A stretch of 64,000 bases of DNA from Tubiluchus corallicola (GCA_030141605.1 JAQGDQ010000479.1:20493-84492), one strand, 5' to 3'; shown: positions 11,865-22,175, numbered from the stretch's first letter. Notes: generated by a model from the sequence alone, not told the origin. A program made the numbers and translations.

Positions 11865-12480
11865 AAACCGGTTCCAATCTTAAACTGTAAATCAAACAAT
11901 CAACTCCTTAAAATGTTGAAAGGAAACTATTTTTTTTCAGAAATGACTTACGTGAAAGAATTATTGCCACACAAACACGATTTCGCGTTCGCGCCACTAG
12001 TTCTTCGCTGTTGCATGCCTTTCGCCATTCGCTAGTTATACGGACACTAGCGCGTGCGTTTCGTAAACGCATTATACAAAAACAGTTGCTGTACTTAATT
12101 CAGATGTGTTAGTTTCTGACACAGTACACACATTCGACAGCTCACGCGTGAGCACAGCGATAAATTTGAAATTTGAATTTCTATCTTAAAATTTGCCTAG
12201 TTTTAGTATAATACACTGAACCTCTTACAGTAGCACTGTACTTCAATTCACGCTTTTACAAACACGTGCAACACGTTCGTGGAATATTATTCCTGTTGAA
12301 AATTATGTTAGTTTGTGAGGTCATCAATGGCTGGGCTCGCCCGATGTTAATTAAGTTTTTAATCTATTATTTAGTTATCAGAAACGCTTATGCAGTATTA
12401 ATTATGTATATTTTTTATCGGACTTGAAAATGGGGTAGTATATGAAAAATCATCCCCTCTTCCTTTGAGAAAAATCCGGT
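11865..12480. repeat. dispersed repeat family B, copy 1
   Basis: About 600 bp that recur at 18190-18785 and 42610-43205 in the same orientation. Shared blocks include CGTTCGCGCCACTAGTTCTT, the CGCCATTCGCTAGTTA region, ACACGTGCAACACGyTCGTG and GCTCGCCCGmyGTTAATTAA. No coding potential. Class unknown. Confidence 0.82.
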
Positions 12481-12670
12481 GTTTCCACTACGCACTATCA
12501 AAATCTAATAAAATCTATTATATAGTAAGATTGTAGATTTGAGCGACTGGCATAGTTAAACTCAAGCAGTTTTTGCCGATCCCAGATCTGAATTCAAATG
12601 TAGGCTGTTGTTGTCATCATCGGTGGTAAATTTACAAACATACAACCAGTTTACACAGGCAGAGCCCACT

Positions 12671-12800
12671 ATGCACAAATTATGTATTTACAATAGTCAA
12701 ATAGGTAATAATTAAACAGACCAGTAAAGAAATTGATACAGTAACCTATGCACAAATTATGTATTTACAATAGTCAAATAGGTAATAATTAAACAGACCC
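12671..12800. repeat. 77-bp direct duplication
   Basis: ATGCACAAATTATGTATTTA and the following ~48 bases occur twice, 77 bp apart, with the intervening sequence partly different. Confidence 0.7.
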
Positions 12801-14426
12801 AAGGAAAGGAAATGTGTTTATTTTTTTGTTTTTTATTTATTTTTATTGTATTTTATGAATTAAAATGTATTTTATTGTTCAACACAGAGCTACTGGTTCT
12901 CAAATACCATGTGGCTCTGAGATAGTCTTGTGGAAATTGCGCGTATCCTCGACAACCCAAATATCCGGTCACTTGTAAATAATTCATTCATGATCGTAAG
13001 CCCGCCTACTAGATGTCGCATCGTGACGCAGTGTGGTGTGAACGCCTTTGCACGGATGACAAGAGTCACGCCGATGGATATTGGCCAATGTCGATGACGT
13101 CATAAGGTCTCATACGTCTGCACGAAAATAATTTCGTTATTTCGCGCATATAATCTAAGTTGCTCATATCTCAAATAACTCACAAGTGATACAACTGATA
13201 AATAGCGGATTGGTGCTCCCGTTAAACCTGTTAATAACGAGGTTAAGGAAGACGCCGTAATAAAAACGTCTGATTGTAAAATTTAGCAAAAGCGCTGGTA
13301 GTGAGTTGCGTCTATGGTCAAAGACCATAGCCAAGGTTTACGCCTGGAGGAATAGATAAATTAGTTAACGCTACAAATGACATTGAGAATCGATGCAGGA
13401 TTGTTATACGACTTGTGAGAAACAGTTACTTTGTGGAAAGAGCTGACTGGTACCTTGGTTTTGTTTGTGGAAAAAATCGGTGGATTAAGAAAGATTTACA
13501 AGCGGATTAACGGATTAAAGGCTCAGCATAAAAGGTAAGAAATTTCTGCTTTGTTTAGAGAACTTGTTAAAAATTAAATCGCGCATGGAAAAGTGTCAAA
13601 GTAGTAAAGCAACTTTATTTGTGTTGCTACATTATTATATTCAAGAGTGTATTTGCGGAATCCAGGTAATAAAGTTACAGGTAAAAAAGTCAAAGGTAAA
13701 AACTCACAGAAAGAAGGTGACAGGAAAAAGGACACAGGAAAAAATAAATAACCCTAACTCTAACCCGAGATGCAATCGATCAATCTACAATTTACACGTA
13801 GAATTCTAATAGTTCTGACACACCACAAGCTGTTACTGGACCAACTTTCATATAAGCACTCCAGAGAAAATAAGCATAGCTTTTACATAATTAATAGGTA
13901 AAAGGTAGTACACCACAAGCAGTTGTACTGATTGCTTATAATCGTTATGCAAAAGAAAATGTATATATGTAATTAAAAAGTATACAATAGTGCTACTAAT
14001 ACACGACAAGCAATAGTAAACCGCGTGTCACATATAAATGACCGTTGTAGAGAATACTAAACTACCAATCAGTTTAGAGGGTCATGATTTCTTAATATCC
14101 CCTTTGGGATAGCAAGTTTTGGAAAACGTGTTTTGTCAAATATAAGATAATGTTCTGTCAGAATTAACAGGTTAGTGAATAAACAGCAATTATTTTTATT
14201 TATGGTCAGAAAAAACCCATCATTAATTAGTTCTTCATGTTCTGAAAAGCTAAACCCACAAGCTTAACTAACGGCTACACTAAAATATCATTGCTTTGTT
14301 GTCACGTTATAATAAACCGATACGAATGCACATTGTTGTATAGTTGTTAAATTGGGTTTTGCTTTGCTTTGGTATACATGCTGTATCAACCTTTTCGTTT
14401 CGCGCATGTTTGACGTCAGTTTTTAA
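12801..14426. other. intergenic sequence
   Basis: No gene seen. It contains one copy (about 13285-13332) of a short hairpin-bearing motif that recurs at 14803 and 15218. The 81-residue frame at 13564-13809 is Lys-rich and unsupported. Confidence 0.4.
13285..13332 (+). repeat. hairpin motif copy 1
   Basis: AGCGCTGGTAGTGAGTTG is followed by a 7-bp inverted repeat (CTATGGT / ACCATAG) around a 5-base loop. The same arrangement recurs at 14803-14852 and 15218-15280. Confidence 0.65.
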
Positions 14427-14787
14427 TAGGGATGAGCATCGAACGTTTTCGAATTCAATTCGAAAGAGTTTTTTAGTTCTAATTTTGGTTCGAAGCTAAA
14501 ATTACGGATTCGAATAATTCAGCACTTCAGCTACATACGTTCTTTATCATTAAAACGTTTCAAAACGTCATGCAATTAGGACAATTTAGCTACAATTTCT
14601 ATGCAAGCAAATTATTAGTGCTGTATGCATGGTCAATGCGAGACTTCTTTTTATTAATAACTGGAAAATTTGTTTGAAAACTGAATTCAAATTCGAAAAT
14701 GCGGAAATTTGGTGCAATTCGAGTTCGCAAGTGTCATAAATTCGATTCGATTCGAATCCGTTTTCTGATAGAGAATGTTCACCCTTT
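14427..14787 (+). mobile_element. hAT-family MITE, diverged copy
   Basis: A 361-bp relative of the element at 7842, beginning TAGGGATGAGCATCGAACG and ending GTTCACCCTTT. It is flanked by GTTTTTAA (14419-14426) and GATTTTAA (14788-14795), an 8-bp duplication with one mismatch. It is more diverged and shorter than the other copies, so probably older. Confidence 0.8.
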
Positions 14788-14802
14788 GATTTTAACTTAC
14801 CC

Positions 14803-14852
14803 GGGGAAAAGCGTTGTGGGTGAGTTGCATCTATGGTCAAATACCATAGATG
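14803..14852 (+). repeat. hairpin motif copy 2
   Basis: AAAGCGTTGTGGGTGAGTTG is followed by CTATGGT-CAAAT-ACCATAG. It starts eight bases beyond the target duplication of the hAT MITE. Confidence 0.65.
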
Positions 14853-14969
14853 TAAAATTTTGAAGCGAAAAACTTTATTAGTTAGTAATTATTCTAGCGT
14901 CTTTGAACCCTTGGAAATACTGAATTGTTTAGTGAGCTATAAGGATTGAATTAAAATGTCATGATTGCT

Positions 14970-15045
14970 CGAACAGACTGGTCTAGTGATTATGACATTT
15001 GCCTTGTAAACGAAAGAGCCCTGGTTCAAACCAAGCTTGTCTCTC
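14970..15045 (+). repeat. tRNA-like SINE head
   Basis: An A-box-like TGGTCTAGTGATTATG and a B-box-like GGTTCAAACC sit 50 bases apart, with an anticodon-loop-like CTTGTAA between them. The flanking sequence does not form a good acceptor stem, so this is a tRNA-derived SINE head or tRNA pseudogene rather than a working tRNA. Confidence 0.5.
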
Positions 15046-15217
15046 GGGTCTTTCGTATTTCCTTTCTTCCAGAGAAGATCAGTTTCAAAATTATAACTGT
15101 GGTCTCATTCGGTCATAGATTTATCGGATAAAGGTTGTACTTATTATCAATATTGTGACTAATGCTGATAGTACAAACAACCTGTTCTAAACTGTCATGT
15201 ACTTAATCACTCTAGAT

Positions 15218-15280
15218 ATTAACTTATCTGGGGGAAAGCGCTGGTAGTGAGTTGTGTCTATGGTCAAATACCATAGATGT
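15218..15280 (+). repeat. hairpin motif copy 3
   Basis: GGGGGAAAGCGCTGGTAGTG, GAGTTGTGT and the CTATGGT-CAAAT-ACCATAG hairpin, then ATGTAA, as in copy 2. Confidence 0.65.
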
Positions 15281-16070
15281 AATTTTTTCGATTTAATCGT
15301 ACTGATTATTTCGAGTTGCTGAGTTAAAAAAAATGAAAAAAATTAATGTGTGTTCAAAGAAGAAAATTTTAGCCCAGTGGCTGCATATATTGTGAGTGTT
15401 TGGCTGCAACTGTTCAGCAGTGCTGAGTGTGGTCGGTAATTAAATGGGTAGCGGCGAAGAAAGCGGCGAAAGTTCACCAATAAATGACGTGAATCTTGAG
15501 CTTGCGTGCAAAATGCGACTGCCAAACATTTCGAACAAATTAGAGGGCAATGAGCCAAGGCTAGTCGGTGTTTGACACCTATAAGTACTGCTTTAACAAC
15601 CAGAATTAATCACACTGTGGACTTAGAGGACACAAAACAGTTAAAAACCAGTAATGGTGAGGTCAAATGTCAAACCGTGTCTTCCACATGGTCAACCCCA
15701 GAAAATGGGTGAGGCACTTACGAGAAAACTGCAAGTGAAGCATTAAAGGGGTTGAATTTTGAGTGGTGAAGGTATATGCTTAGCTTAGCTATCTCAGTTA
15801 AGCAATGTTGAATATGGATGCGTCAGTAAATGGATGCGTGATCACTGATGCTGGACAGTCTCACACGGCAACCTTTTCCCGGATTATTTACCCAAAATTC
15901 AGTCGAGTACATTAAGAACTATACCAGAAAGGCTACAGTGCTTCATCGGGTTTCTGGGTTTAACTGGAACCTCTGCATTGCATCTTTACAGCTGGTAGTA
16001 ACAACTTACAGCTACAGTGTATAACTTATCATCTTTTGATGTATTATACCTGTTTTTTCTTATTACATAT
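15281..16070. other. intergenic sequence
   Basis: No feature supported. Confidence 0.35.
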
Positions 16071-16074
16071 GTCC

Positions 16075-16290
16075 TGGGTTGTGTGGCCGAGTGGTTTAGG
16101 TTTTGGACTGCAACCTCGCAGTCTTGAGTTCAAGACTAGCGCCTGCCTACGCCAGGATATGTACTCTACATGTTATTTGTTATTTATGGGTTGTGTCCTT
16201 ACGTGTATTGTTGTAAACGTAAGTCGCTAAATAGCCATTAGTGCTAATGTTACCTGTTAAACGAGCAACGGTAAATACACACTGTATATA
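16075..16290 (+). mobile_element. tRNA-derived SINE, probable
   Basis: Begins with an A-box-like TGTGGCCGAGTGGTTTAGG and a B-box-like GAGTTCAAGAC. It continues through a non-tRNA body containing GTAAGTCGCTAAATAG and ends in a short (TA)n tail before the next repeat. This order (tRNA head, unrelated body, simple tail) is that of a SINE. Its boundaries are approximate and there is no second copy in the window to confirm them. Confidence 0.5.
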
Positions 16291-16307
16291 TATATATATA
16301 TCGTTGA

Positions 16308-16665
16308 CATCCTTCTGTCTCGGAAGACAATGGAGTGTGCGCCAAGAGAGTCAGTTATTGATCACATTGATGAAGCTGCAGCGTCGACTGTGGCTGAGCA
16401 GTGCGATCCTTGAACGTCTCCAGGGCGCACGCCTGGGCAAGGTGTATGGAGTTGCCCAGACAACAGGAACCCCCTCTCTTCCTCCCTGGTGTAGTCCAGA
16501 GGAAAGCGGAACGATACGTTTGGCACCAGGTTGGCTGCCGGAGTCAGCGAGCATGCTGCACTGGTCCGCTTTCGGGGCTCCACTCCTGATTTGGAAGGTT
16601 TACTCCGTTGGGTCACTTGACCTCTTCCGTCCTCTAGCCGATGGCTGCTTGTGCAGTTCCTCCGC
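16308..16665 (+). repeat. GC-rich dispersed repeat, copy 2
   Basis: Inverted relative to 549-930. Starts right after a (TA)n stretch with CGTTGACATCCTTCTGTCTC. The 148-residue open frame across it is not preserved in copy 1, so I treat it as chance. Confidence 0.75.
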
Positions 16666-16804
16666 CCAGTGTCGAGATACAGTGTAGGCATCCCCCGCAA
16701 GCTTACAGCACCTGGTATTCCTAGAAATATATATATGTATATTTCCAGAATATATATTGCTTTACATACACCTAGAAATTCAATCGTCTAAAAAAATTTC
16801 CATG

Positions 16805-16814
16805 TTTTTTTCAG
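16805..16814 (+). promoter_or_regulatory. splice acceptor abutting the start codon
   Basis: A pyrimidine run ending in CAG directly precedes the ATG at 16815. It implies an upstream noncoding exon that I cannot locate. Confidence 0.5.
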
Positions 16815-17474
16815 ATGAAGCCGCCTGGCATACTTTATTGTCTTGTTTCAATTTTGTTCGTATTTATTTCCTCCACTGAATCGGTGCGGTACTACGTTAG
16901 AGGAGGTTACAGCATCAGCGTCGGTCGCAGAAGTGCCAAACCGGGACAAAAGCGCGTCAAAGACTCGGAGATCCTAGCAAACTCCAACTTCTTCATCGTG
17001 CCCGGTTACGCACTATATGAGCCCTACAGGAGTCATCCAGCTATTGCAGGGATCATTCCTAGGGAGATCTTGGAGAGATTTGCAAGTGGTGAAACCGGAG
17101 TGATAACCGTAGATGATGATCGTCCATCGACAAGATCAACTACGAAGGCAACATTGCCACCGTTACCGACTTTTACTCCTCGACCAACAAGAACAACTAC
17201 GAAAGCAACATTACCACCACTACCAACTTTCACTCCCCGACCAACAAGACCGACAGTTAGTACACGATTCCCTACCTTGCCAACGAGAAGACCCATAGTG
17301 CCAACTAGCCAGCCATTCGTTCCTCCTATCCCTACAGCTTCCAACAAAATTCCACCCCCACCTGGACCAGAAAACCGAGTTCCGTCATCGGGTGCGTCGT
17401 CAGGCGTTCCACCCCCTCCAAGTTCAGCACAACGTTTACCCCCACTACCAAGAGGACAGAATAATGTAGCGTAG
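16815..17474 (+). CDS. secreted Pro/Thr-rich protein, possible peptide precursor
   Basis: 219 residues; I do not recognise the family. Residues 1-23 form a good signal peptide (Lys2, then ILYCLVSILFVFI, ending SSTES). The next segment, VRYYVRGGYSISVGRRS, ends in Gly-Arg-Arg, the usual amidation and dibasic cleavage signal. A second basic site (QKR) follows at about residue 50. Residues 51-100 (SNFFIVPGYALYEPYRSHP) look like a folded or conserved spacer. From about 105 the chain is Pro/Thr/Arg-rich and holds two near-identical 21-residue repeats with core ATLPPLPTFTPRPTR. The ATG follows TTTTTTTCAG directly, so a 5' untranslated exon is probably spliced in just before it. A neuropeptide or hormone precursor and a mucin-like secreted protein are both possible. 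That it is a real gene is likely; its function is unknown. Confidence 0.68.
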   Translation: MKPPGILYCLVSILFVFISSTESVRYYVRGGYSISVGRRSAKPGQKRVKDSEILANSNFFIVPGYALYEPYRSHPAIAGIIPREILERFASGETGVITVDDDRPSTRSTTKATLPPLPTFTPRPTRTTTKATLPPLPTFTPRPTRPTVSTRFPTLPTRRPIVPTSQPFVPPIPTASNKIPPPPGPENRVPSSGASSGVPPPPSSAQRLPPLPRGQNNVA

Positions 17475-18189
17475 CCAAGTAATGGTCGCGTTCAGAAGAT
17501 GAAGGCATTTAAGTGAGTGGCAGAACGGACTGGAAGTGAACTGGCTACATTAACGACTTTCTGTAAAAATGAAACATTTGTCATGCAGAATTTGAAGTGA
17601 TACTAAACGTTGGTCAAATGTTAAAAACTGATACATTTCAAGCCTTTTAATTTGTGGAGACCCAAAGCTTGTAGCACAATGGAAGCAGTGATTAAACATC
17701 GAAACAGCGATGTTAAAATATCACTTCGAAACAGCAAAGGGTCGGCTCTAGGCAGTTTGACGTCCTAACAAAAAGTATTTTTAGTGCCGCCTCATTAACT
17801 GGTAACCTCTTCCTCCATGGTCCCCCACTCCTCCTTTGCTCTATATATTAAAATAGAATAATGATCCTATGTATTAGAGCTGTACATATATTATAATGTA
17901 TTAATTAAGTGTAGTAAATTACCTATCTACAGCTTGTGTTGATTGAATTTGAAACTGAATTCATGACCCCCTTGTCCTAGAAGCCATTGTCCCATTGTTC
18001 TAGACCACATTGTTACCCTAGGTCTTCAGGAGAAATCAAATTTTCTGCAATTTCTGTTACATACTTTTGGCTAGATATTCAATCAGCCTTTTTGTTCAAA
18101 ATTTTTTTGAAACGACTAGTTTCGTTATCCTCTCAAGCATACCTCTGATCTGCTTGAAATTACAAGAATATGCGTTGGTTTTTCGTACA
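17475..18189. other. 3' untranslated / intergenic sequence
   Basis: Follows the secreted-protein gene. Only weak ATTAAA-type polyadenylation signals are visible (for example near 17690 and 17848). Confidence 0.35.
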
Positions 18190-18785
18190 TTCTGCCGTTT
18201 TCTTAGAAGATTTAAAGCAAAAGCAGGCCAAATTTTAAATTAGATCAAAACAATCTACTCCTTAAAATATTGAAAGATATTTCAAAATCTATTTTTTTCA
18301 AAATTAACTAACGATAGTTTTATTACCTCATAAACACAATTTCACGTTCCCGCCACTAGTTCTTTGCTGTTACATGCAATTCGCCATTCGCTAGTTAGAC
18401 GGGCACTAGCGTTTGCATTTCGGAAAGCGTTTGCACAAAAAACAGGCGCTGTACCTCACAGTTCAAATGTGTTAGTGCATGACAAACAACACACATTCGA
18501 CAGCTCTTGCGTGAGTACAGCGGTAAATTTGAAATTTGAATTTTTATATGAATTTGAATACGCTTTCGCAAACACGTGCAACACGCTCGTGGAACATTTT
18601 TGCCGTTGAAATTATGTTAGTTTGTGATGTCGTCAATAGTTAGGCTCGCCCGCCGTTAATTAAGTTCTTAATCTATTATTTAATTATCTGAACCGCTTTT
18701 GCAGCATTAATTGTGTTAAAATGTATCTTTTTATCGAACTTGAAAATGGGGTAGTATGTGAAACATCAGCCTGTCTTCCATTAAG
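18190..18785. repeat. dispersed repeat family B, copy 2
   Basis: Same orientation as copies at 11865 and 42610. The TTAA-type element follows eight bases after its end. Confidence 0.82.
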
Positions 18786-18793
18786 TGTCAGTA

Positions 18794-19257
18794 TTAAACC
18801 TTTCAGTCCCAAATTATTTTTTTAATAAGAAAAAAAATTTGGCTTGGTACTTTTGTTTAGTATGTCCATCTTGTTTACACATAAAAAATTTTTTCTACCT
18901 GTGCCTGCGTGCTAAATATAGCCTGAATCCCACGGGATACATTGGGATTCAATGGAAGCAAAAAATGTGCTTCATTTTGGAACTACTGATAATTTTTTAA
19001 AGTATTTAAGACATTTAGTATGCATGTTGTGCTGATCTGTACAAAGTCGTCTCTAAAGTACTGTACCTTGAGCAGTTTTTTATGCTATGTAGATTTTCTG
19101 GTTTGCCATTTTATCACCATTTTTAGTCTATTGTTATTGGCTTAAATCAAAATAACTATTAACAGATTAAATAACTGTCAGTTTTAAAATTTTATTAATT
19201 TTAAAAGCAGAAAATATTCTCGTATCCCACGGGATACAACGGGTATGAAAGGGTTAA
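18794..19257 (+). mobile_element. TTAA-flanked (piggyBac-type) MITE
   Basis: 464 bp including the TTAA at both ends. The left end is TTAA-ACCTTTCAGTCCC and the right end TGAAAGGG-TTAA, forming inverted repeats. TTAA target duplication with CCCTTTC-like termini is typical of piggyBac-class elements. The interior carries TCCCACGGGATACA twice. Half of a second copy lies at 29677-29828. Confidence 0.75.
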
Positions 19258-20057
19258 TAAACCACGGGAGGCGTACGCATCATTCAATTTTATTATCTTT
19301 TCCAGTGCTATAGCCATATTTCGCATAGCCAGCTTTTATGACAAGTCTTTTGTCAGACTTTGAGAGAGAAACTACTCCAATTTAACCAGCTAGCAACTTT
19401 TATCGCATAAATCACACGATAATAAATTAAGTAACCTTGAGAAGGAATTATTTTCGCTACGTCTCGTTAAACAAACTGTCGTTTACATGCGTTTGTTCGG
19501 TTGGGGTCTGTTTGTCGTGGTAATGTACCCACTTTTAGCAATTTTATTATGTCCGATTCAGTTCCGTGCAGGAAAAATTACTACCCTTGTTCACAAGTTC
19601 AACATTCGCACAGCCCAGAAATTTAAAGCCATGTACGAATATTTTTACACATAGTTAACACAGTATAATTTATGCTTATATATATGTATAATATATAACG
19701 TATCATGCATATAATGTATAATAGCTTACCAATTTTAAATCGTGATTACTAAGTAACAGTTTTTCTTTACCGTAAACAATCTATCACAGCCTATAATTTC
19801 ATTATTAAAGCAACCCTGTATTTTAAAATGTATGTGTATTTGTGTCATAGTATTATTTATGCTTGTAGTAATTTGACAAATCTTATTTATGTATAGTAAA
19901 TAACACCTTTTTTGTTGTTTACCAGCTATAACAACCTACAATTTTGTATAATTTTAGCATTGACACTTCAGCTGTTTGTTACTATAAGCGTTTTGTCCTT
20001 GTGCTCTTGTATCTTTACAGTCGGCAGATGTTCAGTTTTGATTGTGATGTGTACATT
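19258..20057. other. intergenic sequence
   Basis: No feature supported. Confidence 0.35.
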
Positions 20058-20109
20058 AGGGCGCGTTCACACTAGAGCGTTTTCTGTCGCAAGTTTTCTC
20101 CCTGGCAGT

Positions 20110-20390
20110 AAACTCCCAAGTGTGAACTGTTTTGCGAGTTACTGTCGGCAAGAAATTGCAAACTCTCTGACTGCTAGTGTGAACTGCTTTGCGAGTTACT
20201 GTCGGCAAGAAATTGCAAACTCTCTGACTGCAAGTGTGAACTGCTTTGCGAGTTACTGTCGGCAGGAAATTGCAAACTTTCTGACAGCAAGTGTGAACTG
20301 CTTTGCGAGTTACTGTCGGCAGGAAATCGCAAACTCTCTGACAGCAAGTGTGAATTGCTTTGCAGGTTACTGTAGGCAAGATTGTTGCGA
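20110..20390. repeat. 57-bp tandem repeat, 5 copies
   Basis: Unit contains GTGAACTGCTTTGCGAGTTA and CTGTCGGCArGAAATTGCAA. Open frames on both strands come from the unit being a multiple of three. Confidence 0.9.
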
Positions 20391-20404
20391 GTTGAGTTAC
20401 TGTC

Positions 20405-20632
20405 TAATGTGAACGCCTCGACGAGTTACTCTCGACATTTCTCGCAGTAAATAGAGAAGTGAGTGTCAGCTCATGCGTACTATTCAAGAGTAACTCGCAG
20501 CAAGTTTTGTTCTCTAGTCTGAACACGCTTGCGAGTTACTCTCGACATTTCTCGCAGTAAATAGAGAAGTGAGTGTCAGCTCATGCTTACTATTCGAGAG
20601 CAACTCGCAACAAGTTTTGCTGTCTAGTCTTG
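20405..20632. repeat. about 113-bp tandem repeat, 2 copies
   Basis: CGAGTTACTCTCGACATTTC through GCAAGTTTTGyT occurs twice with few differences. Each unit has inverted CGAGTTACTC / GAGTAACTCG words. Confidence 0.85.
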
Positions 20633-20831
20633 CGAGTTACTTGGTGAATTTGCCTGGCGAGAAAACTAGCTAGTATGAACGTGGCGTTGGTGATGTAGTA
20701 GTTTCAAACCTAAGCAAATCGTGACAGAATTTATACCATTTACAACAACAAGATTTTCATTATTATAGTAAATATGTGTTCGTTTTTTTTCTGAAATTAT
20801 TCTGCAAGTATTATTTTGCGTTTTGGTTGGG

Positions 20832-21060
20832 CAAAAAATGGCCAACCAAAGTGTAAGCCTCAGAAAATTCGCAATAAAACATCATATCACCTAAGTATAA
20901 TCTTAAGCGAATAAACTACTCACGTTTTCGCATTTACTTAATTTTTTGTAAAGTATTTCAACCGCTGCAGTAAACGTTGGCGCAGACATGTTTTGTTTAG
21001 TCCGCCAATTGAAAAGCCGACATGTGACTGATCACGTGGCATGACATCACTCGAACACAG
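20832..21060. repeat. dispersed repeat family C, uninterrupted copy
   Basis: GGCCAACCAAAG through ACATGTGACTGATCAC. A second copy at 55788-56655 has the same two halves separated by about 670 bp of inserted sequence. Confidence 0.7.
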
Positions 21061-21360
21061 TCGCAGTGAGTTCTGAGCACGTGTACTATAAAAATTTGTG
21101 TTGTGATTCTGTGACGCCATCTAATATGGCGCCGCCGTGACAGTCTCACGGGAGTATTTAAAATGAAAACACACAGGAAATTCTTTTAACGCGAGTACGA
21201 CAAACGCTTAAGATTGCCTCTAACCGTTATAATTCTTTACCGAAAATTTCTGAGACTTTCTTTAACTAGGCCATTTCTTGTCCTTTAAAAGTTAAGAATC
21301 AATCAAAAAGAGCAAGAAGACCATTTACTTACATGAAGCTGAAAAAATTCGTCTTGAAAT

Positions 21361-21373
21361 TTTATTATTATCA

Positions 21374-21435
<62 letters not shown>

Positions 21436-21460
21436 GATCATCATCATCATCATCATCATC
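21361..21460. repeat. (TTA)n / (TCA)n microsatellite at assembly gap
   Basis: About 80 bp of TTA repeats followed by TCA repeats, running almost into the N run. It is a likely cause of the gap. Confidence 0.95.
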
Positions 21461-21463
21461 TGT

Positions 21464-21500
21464 NNNNNNNNNNNNNNNNNNNNNNNNNNNNNNNNNNNNN
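21464..21500. other. assembly gap (37 N)
   Basis: Unknown bases. The gap hides the beginning of the 5' LTR of the BEL element. Its true length is probably several hundred bases, not 37. Confidence 1.
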
Positions 21501-21903
21501 TAATTGTCAGTTTTCTACAAATGTTTTTTAGCTGCAGCCTCAATATGCCTCCCCATCTCCTAATTTCCATGACTATTGAAAATTAGATAAAGTTTGGAAG
21601 AGAAGCAACTAGTGAACTTAATGTATTCTGCTATATAAGAAGCCAAGTAAATTTGATGTTGGTTTAACATGTAGAGTATAGGTGACCTTTGCATGAATTA
21701 ATGTACCTTCCAATAGGAACTTGTATGTCTGGTCATGTGATTAGAGCTTTATTCTCCCAGGCATGCAAGTTCCAGTTGGTCTTGAGACAGCATTTGGAGA
21801 GGTTGAAAATTTTCTACTGTAGTGGTATCATAATGTGTCATAAAAGTTTATAATCTGTGAACATTGTACATTTTGCAATAAAATTGTTACAAGTTTTTTA
21901 ACA
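21501..21903 (+). repeat. 5' LTR of BEL element, 3' part
   Basis: Matches 29274-29676 with no difference that I can see. Contains a TATA box (CTATATAAG at 21631) and a polyadenylation signal AATAAA (21877-21882), and ends TTTTTTAACA. The first ~370 bp are lost in the gap. Confidence 0.93.
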
Positions 21904-21905
21904 TC

Positions 21906-21923
21906 TGGTGCCGAAACCCGGGA
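21906..21923 (+). other. primer-binding site, tRNA-Phe
   Basis: TGGTGCCGAAACCCGGGA begins two bases after the LTR. It is the reverse complement of the 3' end of animal tRNA-Phe (with CCA), so tRNA-Phe is the predicted minus-strand primer. Confidence 0.88.
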
Positions 21924-21934
21924 CGTTCTGAGGA

Positions 21935-22175
21935 ACTGGAATTGGTTTAGATACACAGTGCATAAAGTGCCACATTTTGGAACTGGAATTGGTTTAGTTA
22001 CAGTGCATTAAGTGCTACGTTTTGGAACTGGAATTGGTTTACATGCACAATGCACTGAGTGCTGTACTTAAAATTATTTCTTGCACTTACCTGCATTCCA
22101 TACAGTATGACTAGGAACTGGAAATGGTTTGAATGCACAGTGCATTAAGTGCTGCATTTAAGAAATAATTTTCTT
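21935..22175 (+). repeat. tandem repeats in the BEL leader
   Basis: Four diverged copies of a block starting GGAACTGGAATTGGTTTA and containing CAGTGCATTAAGTGCTrC. The last two also share TTCTTGCACTTACCTGCATT. The array fills the space between the primer-binding site and the gag start. Confidence 0.85.

Larger units (their letters stand above)
20058..20690. mobile_element. TIR-bounded element composed of tandem repeats
   Basis: Its ends are imperfect inverted repeats (GCGCGTTCACACTAG left; CTAGTATGAACGTGGC right). Inside are five copies of a 57-bp unit (about 20110-20390) and then two copies of a unit of about 113 bp (about 20405-20630), all built on GCGAGTTACTsTCG words. No convincing target duplication was found, so the transposon assignment is tentative; the tandem structure is certain. 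Confidence 0.55.

Noticed and set aside
14970-15045. Functional tRNA gene
   Set aside because: A- and B-box-like words are present, but the acceptor and T stems do not pair well; more likely a SINE head.
16241-16687. 148-residue open frame as a gene
   Set aside because: It lies in a dispersed repeat whose other copy does not keep the frame.
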